Positions 35,034 through 49,000 of a stretch of DNA of 64,000 nucleotides are shown in pieces. The position numbers and the translations under genes were made by a program. The stretch is from Carettochelys insculpta (lineage: Eukaryota > Chordata > Testudines > Carettochelyidae): positions 156,513,001-156,577,000 of the forward strand of contig NC_134137.1 of NCBI RefSeq assembly GCF_033958435.1, in the 5' to 3' direction. A model generated the notes under the pieces. That model did not search any database. It had not been told where the DNA came from and worked only from the letters and a program-made list of their open reading frames with translations. The first letter of the stretch is position 1. Each line of letters starts with the position of its first letter.

Positions 35034-35600
35034 AATTAATCGCTCGCCCAGGCTGGGCTTCCCCTCGTGCGGGCCGGGCCGGCGGGGGGCGGCCCCCGCC
35101 CCGCGGCCTCTCCCCGCCCCAGGGTGGCGTGACGGGGCCCGGCGCTGTCCGGCGGCCTTGGCTGCTTCCTGGGCCGCCGCAGCGCCGGCCGTGAGGCTCC
35201 CCGCACTGCGGAGAGAGGAGCGCGCTTGTCCTCCCGCCAGCCTTTGGAGGGGGCAGGGCAGGGCGCGCCGCTCGGCCGCCCGACACACACCCCTCCCCTC
35301 GGCACTGCCTGCAGCGCGCCAACGCTGCCTGCGAGCCCTGAGCGGGGTGTCCGGGAAACCGCTCCTGCCCAACCAGGGCTCTGCGAGCCCGGGGGGAGCC
35401 CGGGCAAGGCTCCCCTCCCTCCCCGGGAAGCATGGCTGCCTGCCTGCCTACGGGGGGCACAGCGTTCTGCCCCAGCCCCGCCTGGAGAGCGCTGACGAGT
35501 TTCCAAGTCACTCGGGGCTAACTCTTCCCCCGCTCAGGTTTGCTGACTCTCAGCACAGACACTGTCTGACCCGAAGCATCACCGCCGTCCACTGCTCTTA

Positions 35601-37930
35601 ATCCGGCGGGAACATCCTGGGGCTCGCGCCCAGTGTTTGCAAATCGCACGCTCACCCCAGAGTTAGTGCATGGGAGTGCAAAGGAGGCTAGATAGAGCCC
35701 GACTGTGGGCCACTGGGAAACTCTGCTGGCTTCACTGCCCAAACTGGAGGGGGGTTGCAGGAAAAGAAACAGCTAAAGGTGGTCATTCTTTCTAATAGCT
35801 TTAGAACTTACTTGTGAAGTTAAAGCAACGTCTCATAAAGGTGTAATGTTGAACATAATTCTTTCTACGTGAGTTACGTTCTCAGTGATCAAATCAGGCA
35901 GGGGAACATGGTTTCAAAACAGTATTAAGTTTGTGGGCTAGACCCTTCAATGACCTCATAACCAGGCAAGATGGCTGGACTGCTCAGGGGTTTACCTGAG
36001 TTATGGGGACCCAGTTAGATCCTGCCCACACTACTATTTTTTTAACTGATGTGATCAGTTCAAGGAAAATCTTGTAATTAATTCTCCTAACTCAGTTATA
36101 CTTTTGATGTAGATGGCAGTTTTTTCTAAGGGGGCTGGGAGCAGAGAATTTTGCTGTTAAGTTTCTGTACAGGAGGATAGGGGGATTTTCCTATGTATAT
36201 TAGCATTCTGACAGGAATGGGGGTGGGTATGTTACTCTAATCCATAAGGATGGGGAAATGATTGTGCGATATCTTAGGGTTTGTCTACACTTAAAATGGT
36301 GTAATGGCACAGCTGTGCTGCTGCAGCTATCCTGCTGCAGTGCTTAAGCGTAACTCATGTGTCTACTAGATGTGGTTTACTGTCCCATGTAGTGGCATTT
36401 AGACCGATTACAGACAAGAAGAATAAGTCTTCTCTACTATAGCCTTAGCTGGGGGCCAGCTAGCTTTTAGTTCATGTGACAGAGATTCATGCACTACGCT
36501 CCAGAGGTCCCAGGTTCAGTTCTGCCTGTCTGAATTACAGTCATACTAGCTGTTCTGGCAGGAGGCATTCTCCAATCTCAGTGTTTCCCAAATTGTGTTC
36601 TGTATGAAGTGAATAGGTGTTCTGTGAAAATTGTTGATCCTATCAATTATTTTGCCTTCTAAAATATTAAATATGAAATTGTATAAAAATGCTAAGGTAC
36701 TTGATTAACATTTAGATTGTAGATATATTAATATTTATAAGGCATTCATAATAATATGATTGTTATGTGACCTGTGCTGAAACAGTTGATTTGGATTGTT
36801 TTGGAATGTGTCGTGTTCAGACAAATCACGTGATGCTGCACCTGATATAAGGATCTAGCTCTCCAGCATCGTTCCTAATAAAAAGCAGATTTGTGATTAA
36901 AAGATGCAAAAACACTCTTCCCATTAAAAAACTGTCAAATCTTACTTATTTTTACTTTCCAGTAGTATTCTGAAATAAATTTATAGAAGCACAAAACTTA
37001 CAAAACATATTAGGTATGGAAAATTATTTTTCATTTTTAAGATTTAACAAACTACATTCCTTTTTTTGAACAATATTGTCCTTTCTATTTTTGTACAAAA
37101 GAGTGACACTTACCATCTTTCTTTTGGGTGTTATAGTGATGTTTTGTTTTGGGTTCGTACTTAATTTTTAATTTTTATATTTAATAGGGTTGCTAACCAT
37201 CCTGTCAGAAGAACATTATTTGTTCATTTAGATGATTTTTCTTATTTTTTGTTCTTTGTAAAGTAAAAGACATCTAAGAAAACTAACTCCATTAAATTAA
37301 CTTTTGAGCATTACACGCAGCAGTTTTTGGTCTGAAACCCTCCATATACATGCACTCTGATTAGCATGTATGTGTTCCATCAATATGTTCCAAGCCCAAA
37401 AGTGTTCCATGACCAAATTAGTTTGGGAAACACTGTCCTGTCTGAATAAGTAATCCGTATCCCTGAGAGGCAGTAGCTAGGCTGACTAAAGAATTTTTCA
37501 TGCAAACTTTAGGTCATAACTGTGCTGCTCAGGCATGTGATTTTTTTCACATGCCTGAATGATGTCATCATGCTGACCTAATTTTCTGGTGCTATCCAGG
37601 CCTCCTGCTTCCTTGCCTTGCTTCCTTTGGAAAGGGGTTGGATAGTGATTTTGCATGTTTCGGTGGTATATTGCTATCTCTCTCCTGCACACATTTGTTG
37701 TCCTTTTGTTCTTTTCTTTAATGATTATATTTGAGGTCAGAGTTAGGGCAAAAACGTAAATAACATATTGAGAAATGAAGCATATTCTCTTTTAGGGTTC
37801 TTTTATTTAATTGCTTGCATTTGATATCTGAGAAGTTTACCTTTTTTTCCATTAATATCCTCCAAGTAAAGTTATGTTGCTTATATAAGCAGGTATAGTA
37901 AACATTCTGTAGGAGATGTCTACAGTTTAG
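35601..37930 (+). other. ZFX intron 1, left part
   Basis: Mostly unique AT-rich sequence. It includes a small MITE (36277-36444). A tRNA-like stretch near 36490-36530 (CCCAGGTTCAGTTCTGCC, a B-box-like text) may be an old SINE head. Confidence 0.5.
36277..36444. mobile_element. Short degraded MITE, TSD TTA
   Basis: It starts GGGTTTGTCTACACTT after TTA (36274-36276) and ends CTACTATAGCC before TTA (36445-36447). The inverted ends match only partly. Confidence 0.45.
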
Positions 37931-38230
37931 TTTCAGAGGTATAGGTGTGTTATTGTTTATCTAGAAAAACAATGAGGAGTCCTGTAGCAACTTAGAGATT
38001 AATGGATTTATTAGGGCAAAAGCTTTTGTGGGTAAAATCCACTTCATCAGATGAACTGGAGTAGAAATACATAGGCAGATATATTTGTAAGCAAATTATT
38101 GCAAAAGAAAGAAGTTACTATGCCTTGTAAATTATGATGATCAGTCAGTGTGGTTGATGGGGAGATACAGATATCCAGGAATGGGAAGTTGCCTCTGTAG
38201 AGTTAACCCACTCAGTATTTCTGGTTGTGC
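37931..38230 (+). repeat. tRNA-SINE of the turtle type with extended tail
   Basis: The head remnant TTTCAGAGGTATAGGTGTGT leads to the body AATGAGGAGTCCTGTAGCAA, then 'AAAGCTTTTGTGGGTAAAATCC' and 'ACTTCATCAGATGAACTGG'. It is in single orientation, unlike the foldback copies. The right boundary is uncertain. Confidence 0.65.
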
Positions 38231-38290
38231 AGCCCTGCACTACCTAGTCCCACTCATGAAATTTCACAGGCTTTTAACATGATGGTCTGG

Positions 38291-41200
38291 AATCATAGAA
38301 CACTAGAACTGGAAGGGACCTCAAGGTCATCAAGTCCAGCCCCTGCCCTCTTGGCAGGACCAAACAATCTAGATCAACCCCGATAGGTGTCTGTCTAACC
38401 AGCTCTTAAATATCTCCAGTGATGGGACAGCAAGAAGTCCTGTGGCACCTGATAGAGTAACAGATATTTTGGAGCATAAGCTTTTGTGGGCAGAGACTCA
38501 CTTCGTCAGATGCCCATAAAAGCTTATGCTCCAAGATATCTATCAGGTGCCCCAGGATGACTTCTTGTTTTCGAAGATACAGACTAACACGGCTACCTCT
38601 CTGATACTTGTCTCCAGCGATGGAGATTCTGCAACCTCCATAGGTAACTTATTCCAGTGTTTAACCACCCTGACAGTTAGGAAGTTTTCCTAATGTCTAA
38701 TCTAAACTTCCTTTGCTGCCATTTAAGCCCATTGCTCTTTGTCCTTTCCTCAGAGGCCAAGGAGAACAATTTTTCTCTCTCCTCCTTATAACTTTTTTTG
38801 AGGTAATTGAAAACCACTGTCAAGTCCCATCAAAGTCTTCTCTTTTCTAAACTAAACAAGCCCAGTTCTTTCAATCTTCCCTCATAGCTAATGTTCTCTA
38901 GACCTTTAATCATTCTTGTTGCTCTTCCCTGGGCCTTTTCCAGTTTCTCCACATCTTTCTTGAAATGTGGTGCCCAGAAGTAGATACAGTACTCCAACTG
39001 AGGCCTAATGAGCACTGAGTAGAGCAGAAGAATGACTTCTCATGTCTGGCTCACAATGCTCTTGTTAATACATCCCAGAATCGTGTTTGCTTTTTTGGCA
39101 ACAGCATCACGCTGTTGACTCATATTTAGCTTTTTGTCCACTATGACCCCTAAGTCCCTTTCCGCAGTATTCCTTTCAACAGTTGCTCACCATTCTATAT
39201 GTATGAAGCTGATTGTTTCTTCCTAAGTGGAGTACTTTGCATTTGTCCTTATTAAACTTCATCCTTTTTACCTCAGACCATTTCTCCTTAATTCAGATCA
39301 TTCTGAATTATGAGCTTATCCTTCAAAGCAGTTGCAAGCTCTCCCCGCTTGGTGGTATCAACAAACTTAATAAGCATACTCTCTATGCCAATATCTAAAT
39401 TGTTGATGGAGATATTGAATAGAACTTGTCCCAAAACAGATCCCTGCATAATCCCACTTGTTATCCCCTTCCAGAGTGACTGTGAACCATTAATAACTAC
39501 TTTCTGAGAGCCATTATCCAGCCAGTTATGCACCCACCTTACACTGGCCCCATCTAAGTTATATTTTCTTAGTTTATTGACCATGTGAGTCTGTGTCAAA
39601 TGCTTTACTAAAGTCTAGGTATACAACATCCCCCGCCTCTCCCTTACCCACAAGGCTTACTGTCCTGTCAAAAAAAGCCATCAGACTGGTCTGGCATAAT
39701 TTGTTCTTTACAAATCCATGCTGGCTGTTAACCTTTCACCTTATCTTCATTGAGATGTTTGCAGATGAATTAATTATTTTGCTCCATTATCTTTACCGGC
39801 ACAGAAGTTAAACTGACTTGTCTGTTGTTTCCTGGGTTGTTCATTTTTTCCCTTTTTATAGATGGGCACTATGTTTGCCCTTTTCCAGTCTTCTGGAATC
39901 TCTCCTGACTTCCAGGACTTTTCAAAGATGATAGCTAAAGGCTCAGAAACCTCCTCTTTCAGCTCCTGAAGTATTCTAGGATGCATTTCATCAGGCCCTG
40001 ATGACTTCAAGACATCTAATTTTTCTAAGTAATGTTTAACTTGTTCTTTGTGTGTTTTATCCTCTAAACCTAACCCCTTCCCACTAGCATGCATTACTTT
40101 AAGCTTTTCTGCATTGGCCTTCTTGGTGAAGACCGAAGCATAGAAGCCATAAGCACCTCTGCCGTTTCCATATTTCCCAATACTGTTTCTCTCTCCTCAC
40201 TGAATAGTGGGCCTACCCTGTCCTTCGTCTTCCCCTTGTTTCTAATATATTTATAGAATGACTTCTTCTTACCCTTTATGTCTCCAGCTAATTTGAGCTC
40301 GTTCTGTGCCTTGGCCTTTCTAATCTTGCCCCTGCGTACATGCATTGTTTGCTTATATACGTGTTTGTAATTTCTTCTACTTTCCACTTTTGATATGACT
40401 CCTCCTAGATTTTGAGATCATGCAAGATGTCCTGGCTAAGCGTCTTTTACCATACTTTCTAGCTTTCCTATGCAGCGGTATGGCTTGTTTTTAGGCCCTT
40501 AATAATGTCCCTTTGAAAAACTGCCAACTCTCCTCAGTTGGTTTTTCTCTTAATCTTGCTTCCCATGGGACCTTACTTACCAGCTCTATGAATTTACTAA
40601 AATTTGCTTTCCTGAAATCCATTGTCTCTATTTTGCTGTTCTCCCTTTCACTATTGTTTGGAAACATGAACTCTGCTTTCTTGGTCACTTTCTCCCAAAC
40701 TACCTTCCACTTTCAAATTCTCAACAAGTTGCTCTCTATTTGTTAAAATCAGATCTAGAACTGCTTCTCCCCAGTAGCTTTTTCCACATTTTGAAATAAA
40801 AAATTGTAATTCATGCAGTCCAAGAACTTTCTGGATAGTCTGTGCCTCACTGTCTTGGTTTCCCAACATAGGTTTGGATAGTTGACATTCCCTATCACTA
40901 CTAAAACGTGTGTTTTGGATAATTTTGTTACTTGTTTAGAGAGAGTCTCATTCACCTCTTCTACCTGGCTAGGTAGTCTCTAGTAGACCGCTATCATGAC
41001 ATCCCCCTTGTTTTCCACCCCTTTTAACTTAATCCAGAGACTCTCAACACGTCTGTCTCCTGCATCCATCTCCACCTCAGTCCATGTGTGCACATTTTTG
41101 ATATATAAGGCAACACCTCTTCCCTGTTTAACCTCCCTGTCCTTCCTGAGTAAGTTGTCCACTTCTATACAAAAATTCCAATCATATATTATCCCTCCAA

Positions 41201-41402
41201 GTTTCTGTGATACCAATTATATCATAGTTATGTTTATCAGGATTTCAAGTTCTTCCTGCTTATTACCCATGCTTCTTGCATTTGTATATGGGCATCTAAG
41301 GTACTGATTTAATTTTGCCTCATTCCTGTTTTTTCTCTATTATAGCCCATGATCCCTCCCATTTCCAACCCAACTCCCAGGTCTCCAGATTTTTTACTTA
41401 CC
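38291..41402 (-). mobile_element. CR1 LINE copy 2 (- strand) in ZFX intron 1
   Basis: The 3' end is at the left (AATCATAGAACACTAGAACT). ORF2 fragments are reverse transcriptase (39288-39599, KFVDTTK where KFADDTK is expected, so the catalytic box is lost), linker (40094-40387) and endonuclease (40980-41216). It lacks both DNA-transposon insertions of copy 1 and so shows their empty sites. A SINE sits at 38426-38610. Confidence 0.88.
38426..38610 (-). repeat. Foldback Cry-type SINE nested in CR1, 13-bp TSD
   Basis: TCTCCAGTGATGG (38413-38425) and TCTCCAGCGATGG (38611-38623) flank it with one mismatch. The left body arm (AAGAAGTCCTGTGGCACCTG and on to CACTTCGTCAGATGC) is followed by an inverted arm (AAAAGCTTATGCTCCAAGAT) and one inverted head (ACTAACACGGCTACCTCTCT). 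Confidence 0.82.
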
Positions 41403-42991
41403 CGTGGCCTACCTTGTGGCAGTGACCATTTGGGGCACTGAGAGTGGTATGAGATACCAACCATAGCTGCCTTATTTCCTTTGTGATTATCAAACTGTGC
41501 AATAAAGGCCTCCAGAGCTGTGCCTGTTTGAGTCTGTCAAGCGTCTATCTTTACTGACTACCTTAAGTAATTTTATAATCATTAGTAATCTGAGACTGCT
41601 TATCAGTCTCCTGTGGGAATCTGCAGAGGGCATGCCTTTCCAGAGGTTTAAGAACAGTATAGGTATTTCAGATGAAATCTTGGCCATAATGAAGTCAAGG
41701 GACATTTTGTCTATAACTTCAATGGTTCTAGGATTTCACTTCTTAAATGAGTGTGGCATACGCATAGGGAATGTGGCAAGTTTGATCACAGAGGTCCTGT
41801 TGGAGCTGTCACTTGGTGTGCTGATCATGCCACTGAGCCTGCCTCTCTGTCCACTGGGGGTTCCCACCACTCTCTCCTGCTGGGTCAGAAGCTCTGGTCT
41901 CCCCTAGCAAAGGCACAGAGTTTAGGTAACAAAGTCTTAGCAGAACAATACAAACTCTGATTCAGCTCTGCTGTGGGAGGGCTCAGCTATAAGGCTATTG
42001 ACAGCACCCAAGAACTCTGCCTCAAAGAGGACCAAAACCCTAGATAAATTTGTTACTATTGTCGAAAATACTTTACACAGAAAAACAACATAAGATCAGC
42101 CCTCTTCATCAGTGAGAGAGATGCACAGTGGCTGCTTCCCCTTCCCCACCAGTAACAGTTATTTATATTGGACTTGATAATAAATAACTGTTTTGATTAA
42201 GTATAAAAAGCAGAGTTTAAGTGAATGCACGTGAGAACCGACTGATCAAAGTGAATTGCTGTGCCAAAATAAACACAATATGTCAATTAAGCCTAATACA
42301 CTGTGGCTACATCTACCCTTGGCCAAAACTTCGAAATGGCCATCATAATGGCCAAATTGGAGAATACTAATGAGGTGCTGAAATGAATATTCAGCACCTC
42401 GTTAGCATGCCATGGACACCTATGTAGATGAGCCATGGGCAAGTGAAAGTGCCGCAGCCAGTGGCATGCTAATGAGGTGCTGAATATTCATTTCAGCGCC
42501 TCATTAGTAGTCTTTCACTTGGCCATTTGCATGGCCATTTTGAAGGTTTTTTAAGTGTAGACACAGCCCTAGAGTGGAAAACTACAAAATAGGTTCCAGC
42601 ATCACGTTGCCTGGTCTCATGTTTTGGCAGGACCAACCACAGTCCAGGCTTACAGGAAAAAACAAACCATCGACAGATGGTTACTTTGAGCACTGGGCCA
42701 TTAAGTTGTTAAGTACCACTAATGGCTGTTACTACAAAACCTAGATTTATAAATGAGTTCACACTTCATATTTCTGACTTGATACACAAGACTGAGACAT
42801 GAACAGAAACGGAATGTACATGTGTAGCAGATGTAACTTTAAAAATGTTATATGAAGCATTTTGCCTAAAGCATCATAGAATTATGCATATTCATAAGCC
42901 AGTTTTCATAATGCATGGGGGTTGACATAACAAACTTTCTGAGAGCTACAGTTACCGGATGAGTAACCTTTCTTGTCTTTATTTTTCTTAG
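41403..42991 (+). other. ZFX intron 1, right part
   Basis: Unique sequence apart from the MITE at 42305-42568. No coding signal. Confidence 0.6.
42305..42568. mobile_element. Palindromic MITE (TTCGAAATGGCC type), internally deleted
   Basis: It starts GGCTACATCTACCCTTGG and ends AAGTGTAGACACAGCC. AATGAGGTGCTGAA.. sub-hairpins match the 436-bp copy at 58.7 kb, but the central GC-rich part is largely missing. Flanking triplets do not match. Confidence 0.75.
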
Positions 42992-43080
42992 GCACTGTGA
43001 CTGATGAGAATTAAAGGCCATGGATGAAGATGGACTCGAACTGCAGCCGCATGATCCGCACTCATTTTTTGACCCAACAG
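42992..43080 (+). CDS. ZFX: ZFX first coding exon (5' UTR 42992-43019, ATG 43020)
   Basis: The acceptor is TTTTTCTTAG and the donor CAG|GTCTGA. The start GCCATGG is a strong Kozak context, and an in-frame TGA at 43005-43007 rules out an upstream start in this exon. It encodes [20 protein letters not shown] plus one base. Confidence 0.93.
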
Positions 43081-46000
43081 GTCTGATCAGAGATAAAGCA
43101 TATTAATAAGGCCCTTCATGTTAAACAAAGTAGATTAGAATCAGTCATTTGTCTTTACTGAATTGTTCTGGGCTTTTTTATTATTATTTTTAGACTGAAT
43201 GCTGCACTTCTGATTTTATTTTGGTTCAGAGCAATGTTACAGAAATGTACTATCTATAGGATACTCTGAAACATTTGAAGTATTTGGGGGTTATGGAAGA
43301 GGCTCAAAAATGGCTGACCTTATCCATAAACAAATTATGGTCTTTTTTCATAATTAGAAAACTGGTTATGTTAATGTATCAAAGAATTGTCAATGGTTAG
43401 TAAGGAAGGAATAGTTTTCTAGATCTTCTTCCACAATCTTGTCTTTCTCTGTATAAGTAGATATGGCCAAAGATACCAGAATGGTTATGGTAGACAGATA
43501 CATTGTGTATAAGTTGAAGACAAATTATAATAATTTACAGACAATAAATAAGTCATGTTTTTTGAGTTACCGTGGATGTTTCAAGCATGATTTAATTATA
43601 TTTTTAGGATCTGATGGAGCGCATATGGATGGAGATCAGATTGTTGTGGAAGTGCAAGAAACAGTATTTGTTTCAGATGTCGTGGACTCAGACATAACTG
43701 TGCATAACTTTGTTCCTGATGATCCAGACTCTGTAGTCATTCAAGATGTCATTGAAGATGTTGTTATTGAGGATGTTCAATGCTCAGATATCATGGAGGA
43801 GGCGGATGTGTCTGAAACTGTCATTATTCCTGAACAAGTGCTGGACACAGAGGTAGCTGATGAGGTTTCATTAGCACACTGCACTGTTCCAGATGACGTG
43901 TTAGCTTCTGACATAGCAGCAGCAGCATTGTCCATACCAGAACATGTACTGGCCAGTGAATCAATGCATGTACCCGAAGTTGGGCATGTGGAACATGTGG
44001 TTCATGACAATGTTGTAGAAGCTGAAATTGTCACTGATAGTTTGGGAGAAGATGTAGTTTCTGAAGAAGTCTTGGTAGCAGACTGTTCCTCAGAAGCAGT
44101 GATTGATACCAATGGAATTCCCATGCAGCACCAAGATAAGGGCAACTGTGAAGATTACCTTATGATTTCCTGTAAGTTTATGGGGAAAGCAGTAAAAGAT
44201 AGAGTGAATGGCATGGAGTGGGGTGCTGTTTGAAAATTTTTGTTCCTGTTCAATAATGCCACAGTTTTCTAAAATGTTAAGAACAAAGTTACATTACATG
44301 TACATGAATATTTTCAGTTATAATTGTGCTCCAGTTGAAGTGGTTTATTTACGAAACTAATATAGAGAAAGCTGGAAAAAATACTATCTGATTATCAAAA
44401 TAAGCCCTTTAAAATAAATACTCGTGTATTAGTTTCTGGAAATACTTTATATGAATACTTTCTGTAACAAAGGTAAAAGCCATTTACTTAATAACTGCAG
44501 GAAATAAACCTGGCATAGCTCCAGCATGTACATTTGTACAAGCATGTATGTTGCAAAATCAGTAAGAAAGCAAAAGAATAATTTTACATAATTGGAAGAT
44601 GGACAGCTAGAGAACTGTTCTATTTTGCTGCTGAAATAGTATCCATAATGTTTTTGCTAAGCTTCTCTTTTAGATACAGAAAAACAGGTAGCAATACCTT
44701 TTCCTATTAGAATGTTTTTGTCTTATGAACAAACAATGTGTAAAGGCACACAATTAGTAAAAAGGACAGCCACTGTTGCACATAATTTGGAATTCAAGTT
44801 TTTTAATTCTGAGCCTTTTTTGTACAAGTAGCATGAAACCAGTAGATGCAGGGGGAGGACTGGGACACCACTGGATGATAAAGTTAATTCCTTTGTGGAA
44901 AAAATTTCTCTGCTCAAACTAATATTTTAATTTAATAGTGTAATCTGATTAATATTCTTGGTTCCTACGCAATTTATGAAAGTGACTATTAAACAGGTTT
45001 TTGTTATAGAATCATTGAAGTAGAAAGTCATATCATTTAGCCTATTTATGTTACTGTTGCAAGACTTTGTTTTGTCTAGCTTTCAATTATTCAAATAATG
45101 GAACTTAATTGACTTCATTTATTTATTTCCACCCCCCCCATTTCCGGTACAGGTTCTTTGTGTAGTTCTTCACTGTCTGCATGTTGCTGTTTGAATTTTT
45201 TTTATGGAATTTCCATTTGTTTGAAGTATACTATCTTCTGCACTCACCAATGTCAGTAGTTCTTTCTTTGCCCCATGATCATTAGATTTCTTAATTCCAT
45301 AATGTGAATTATTGTGGTGCATCTACACTTGCATTCCTCTTTCAAAAGAGGTATGTAAATGAGAGAAATTGGAAATGCAAATGAGGTGCATATTTGGCAC
45401 CTCATTTGCATATGGTTATTTCGAAAGAGTGTCTTTCGAAAGAAGAAAACCAGTGTAGATGCTGCTCTTTTGAAAGTAAACCCCACCTTCGAAAGAATCC
45501 TTCTTCCCATTAAATGAAGGGAAGAAGGATTCTTTTGAAGATGGGGTTTACTTTTGAAAGAACAGTGTTTACACTGGTTTTCTTTTGAAATAAGAATATG
45601 CAAATGAGATGCAAATATGCATATAATTCGCATTTTTCTATTTACCTCATTTGCGTACCTCTTTCGAAAGAGGAATGCAAATGTAGATGCTCCCTTGGTG
45701 TTTAATATCCTTGTATAGCTGTGTTTTAAGTTAATATGACGATCAGCTCAATGATCCCTAAGGCTGATAATCGTAACTAAGAAACCACCCTTTTGTACTT
45801 CCTGACTGTAGAGAGTAATGGACTGAAAATATGAGATAACCTCATCATATTTAACAGAACCAAGGTTTTTTGAGTCTTAGTTACTTTCACTTGGTAAGAA
45901 GTAGATCCAGAGTGGTTCCTCCACTGACTTGATTCTTTGCTTTGTTTGTTATTGGATGTCAATGTGTTCTTACATATTTCTGTAATATATTTGGCCTTTT

Positions 46001-49000
46001 CAGCTCAGGTACTAAAGTAAATTAACATTTTATATTCACCATTTCTGGCAAAGTGTATCGTTTTTCTTTATAGTTCGAATTGCAAGTGCATTCTAGAATT
46101 TGAGTTCAATGAAAACTTCCCCATTACCTTCTACCATATTTAAAGCCTAGCTAATGAGATCAACTGTTTTTGAAATCAGGAGGTTAGTGCTCCTTCTGGT
46201 TAGATGACAACTGGCTAATATGAATAGTCACTTAATTATAGGGAAAAAAATACGATTTTTAAATCAAATCCCTCCTCTGTTTTCATCTTTAGAGTACGCA
46301 TTTCTTGGTCTTCAGGATTAATCTTCTTCCTTCTTCAGTTGCACTTGGTACTGATAACTCAGAGGAGATCACCAACATCAATCCCACCTTTGGTTCCCCC
46401 CTCATCCTGGATTCTATCATAGTTTTTTCAGTCATGGTTACCTAAATTACTCATCTTGGGCAAATTAATGAGTAGAATTTTGCAAGGTTGACTTAAGTTA
46501 ATGTTACCTGCACCATAGTATCCAAATCTGCCTGTTTCCATGTATACTGCCACATGTGGACATTTGCCTGTTTTCTTCCGAATACTTTTGCCCTTCTTAT
46601 TATGCTCTGTTACTTCAAAGGCAGATGATTATTCTGTTCACTTATATGGATCACAAGTTACCTGTCCCACATTCTTCAGTGGAATTCCTAGGCAAGATCA
46701 CTTGCCATTCTCTGTCTCCCTTTCGTTATTTTTGTTTTGCTGGATAGGCTGCTCTTTGTACCAGTCTTTCAATCTCATCATCATCTAATTTTTCAAGATG
46801 GTTTTAGCTATTGCTCAGGTTAGAACGGTTGAATAATGAGTGTCTAAGAACTCAATGGCCAGCGCATGCTTTTTTTTATTCTTTCTTCCTCATTTCTGGA
46901 TTGAACCTGCATTTTTTCTTCTGATAATACCTGTCTTAGTGATCTCTGTTCTTTATGACTTTCCTTCAGCAAATTCATCTGCTGTTTGAATCATCTTTTA
47001 CCTATTACTGATGGACTCTAGCATGTATACAAGACTGCCTTAATTTCTTTAGTGTGCATCCCATTTCCAGGTTAATGCTTTCTAGTACTTGTGATGCCCT
47101 CTTTCTGAATGGATATTCAGTAAGTATTTAATTGCACTGCAAAAATTATTTGTTCTTGACCTGGGTCCCGGCTATTTATACCTACCTTAGCTCTGTCTTT
47201 GGGTCGTTAATCAGAGAATGAAAACCACTGCCAGCTGTAAAACAGGATGGGGAGGATTCCAAGAGTTTTGATAAACCACTCTTATCCTTTTATCCATACC
47301 AGAAAAAGACATTTAAGGAAGACTCTTGCTGTATCTTGGCCAAAAGGAATTATGGCCAGAAACACATCAGCCCAACTCCTCTAGCCATAGACCATAATTA
47401 TGACTTTGAAAAACATTTCTCCCTAAATGGAAATACAGTGTTTTTAGTAAATTGTTAACAAATGGTCATAGACAGAAAGATGTTGGAGTTCATCTTGGAG
47501 GACAGTGCCATGGAGCTGGACATCCATCTGAAATTAGGGTTTCTACGTTTCTCATTTACTGATTTACTCAGTTTTTCAATACGGGACACATGCAGATAGC
47601 TTTTGTTGCTGAATGGGACAATAGAAATAGCTTCATCAAAAGAAGTTGTGTTAAATGTTTTGAGTATATTTTGTATAATAAGAATACTAAAATATAAATA
47701 AGCAATATGGGAATTATGAAGAGATGGTTAACCTTGGACACTTTGTATCAGCCCTGTATTACACAAATCAAGGAAATTATATTTCAACACATACAGCAGA
47801 CACATTATGTTCACATTTGAATCAAGCCTAGAATGAGAAATGTTTGATTTGTGTACTAGAACCAACACTTCCACTTACGTGACCCTTTTGGAATCAAGGG
47901 CGTTCACAAAGGTGGATTGTATTATTACTTAGTTTTAGAAGGGACACGTTCCCTACCCTCTTAGATGATATGTTTATTAATTGAAGTGCAATGGACCTAG
48001 TCAATAGAACCATAACCCTTATGACTTCAGTATTGAAGAATTATATTTTTGTAGCAGATATAAAAAATGTTTTTGTTTTACAGACCGTCGTCATCAGTCA
48101 CCTGGGAGTACAGAGCTATTTTTGTCTTGAGAAGACTCCTAAGTGTGAAATACATAATAGTAGTTTTTTTTCCCTCCAAAAGAGTAACATTTGTTGTCAG
48201 AGCACTATCTAATCGTTATAATGATACTATGCATAACTGTCCTGGCCAAGAATGTTTGAGATCACTGCATGTTGATCATGAGGTGGAAAGACAGTAGGAT
48301 AAATTGGTAAGAGCTTTAGTTTTTTTCTGTGGTGGGTAGAAAGGAACCAAATTATGGGAATTGGAACTACTTTGTTACAGAGTCTATCAAGACATACTAA
48401 TGACAGAAATCAGTCTTGAGTGCTGGGAAATGTATCTGATAGAGTTCTGTTTCCTGGGATTGCAGGACATGTGCAGTGTCATCTTACTATTGAAGAGAGG
48501 TTAGGTGGCCTCATGCTGTGTTGGACACCATCATAAGTGTTTTATGCGGAAAAGAAAGTGGGCACAAGATATTCTAGACCAAAGCAGGGAGTAAAATTGC
48601 CATTTCAGTGGACAGAAAGTCTATCTTATCAGTTGCAATACACATGAACAGTGTAGATGTTCAGATGGAGCAAAATGGTCAGTTTGGAAAATGTACCTGT
48701 TTAAGGACCTCTTTGAGTATGAACATGGTAGAACACAATATCCTTTTGTATTAAGGAAGTATTAAATGAAACATATTGTTCTAGGAGCTTGGAAACAACT
48801 TCATCTCAGTATTCTATTACCTGGGACAGTGAGACTCTATAATAACATAATGATGGAAATCATGTTGTTCCAGACTGGCTCCAGAGATTTTAAGCCAGAT
48901 ATGTGCCTTAGTGAAATTAATGTAAATATGGGAATTTTTTTTAAAATTCAAAAGTTGGCTTTTTGTGGATTTATTGATGAGTGTATACATGTGATAGAAT

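Larger units (their letters stand above)
34140..35600 (+). promoter_or_regulatory. ZFX: CpG island, presumed ZFX promoter
   Basis: The region is very GC- and CpG-rich, unlike everything around it, with no TATA box at the likely start. Upstream of the presumed exon 1 is a tandem CRE-like TGACGTGACGTG (34513-34524). Downstream are two inverted YY1-type boxes, CAAGATGGCGGC at 34972-34983 and GCCGCCATCTTG at 35022-35033. ZFX is the next gene on the + strand. The transcription start itself is not visible. Confidence 0.75.

Noticed and set aside
33964..35511. 515-residue open frame on the - strand across the CpG island, plus many overlapping ORFs on both strands
   Set aside because: CpG-rich DNA has few stop codons. 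The translation is Ala/Arg/Gly/Pro-rich low complexity, and no domain is visible. The + strand has a clear gene (ZFX) using the island.
43463..43607. Upstream extension of the open frame of the 564-nt ZFX exon, with an in-frame ATG
   Set aside because: A good acceptor at 43607 and phase continuity with the 43020 exon show that the extension is intron.
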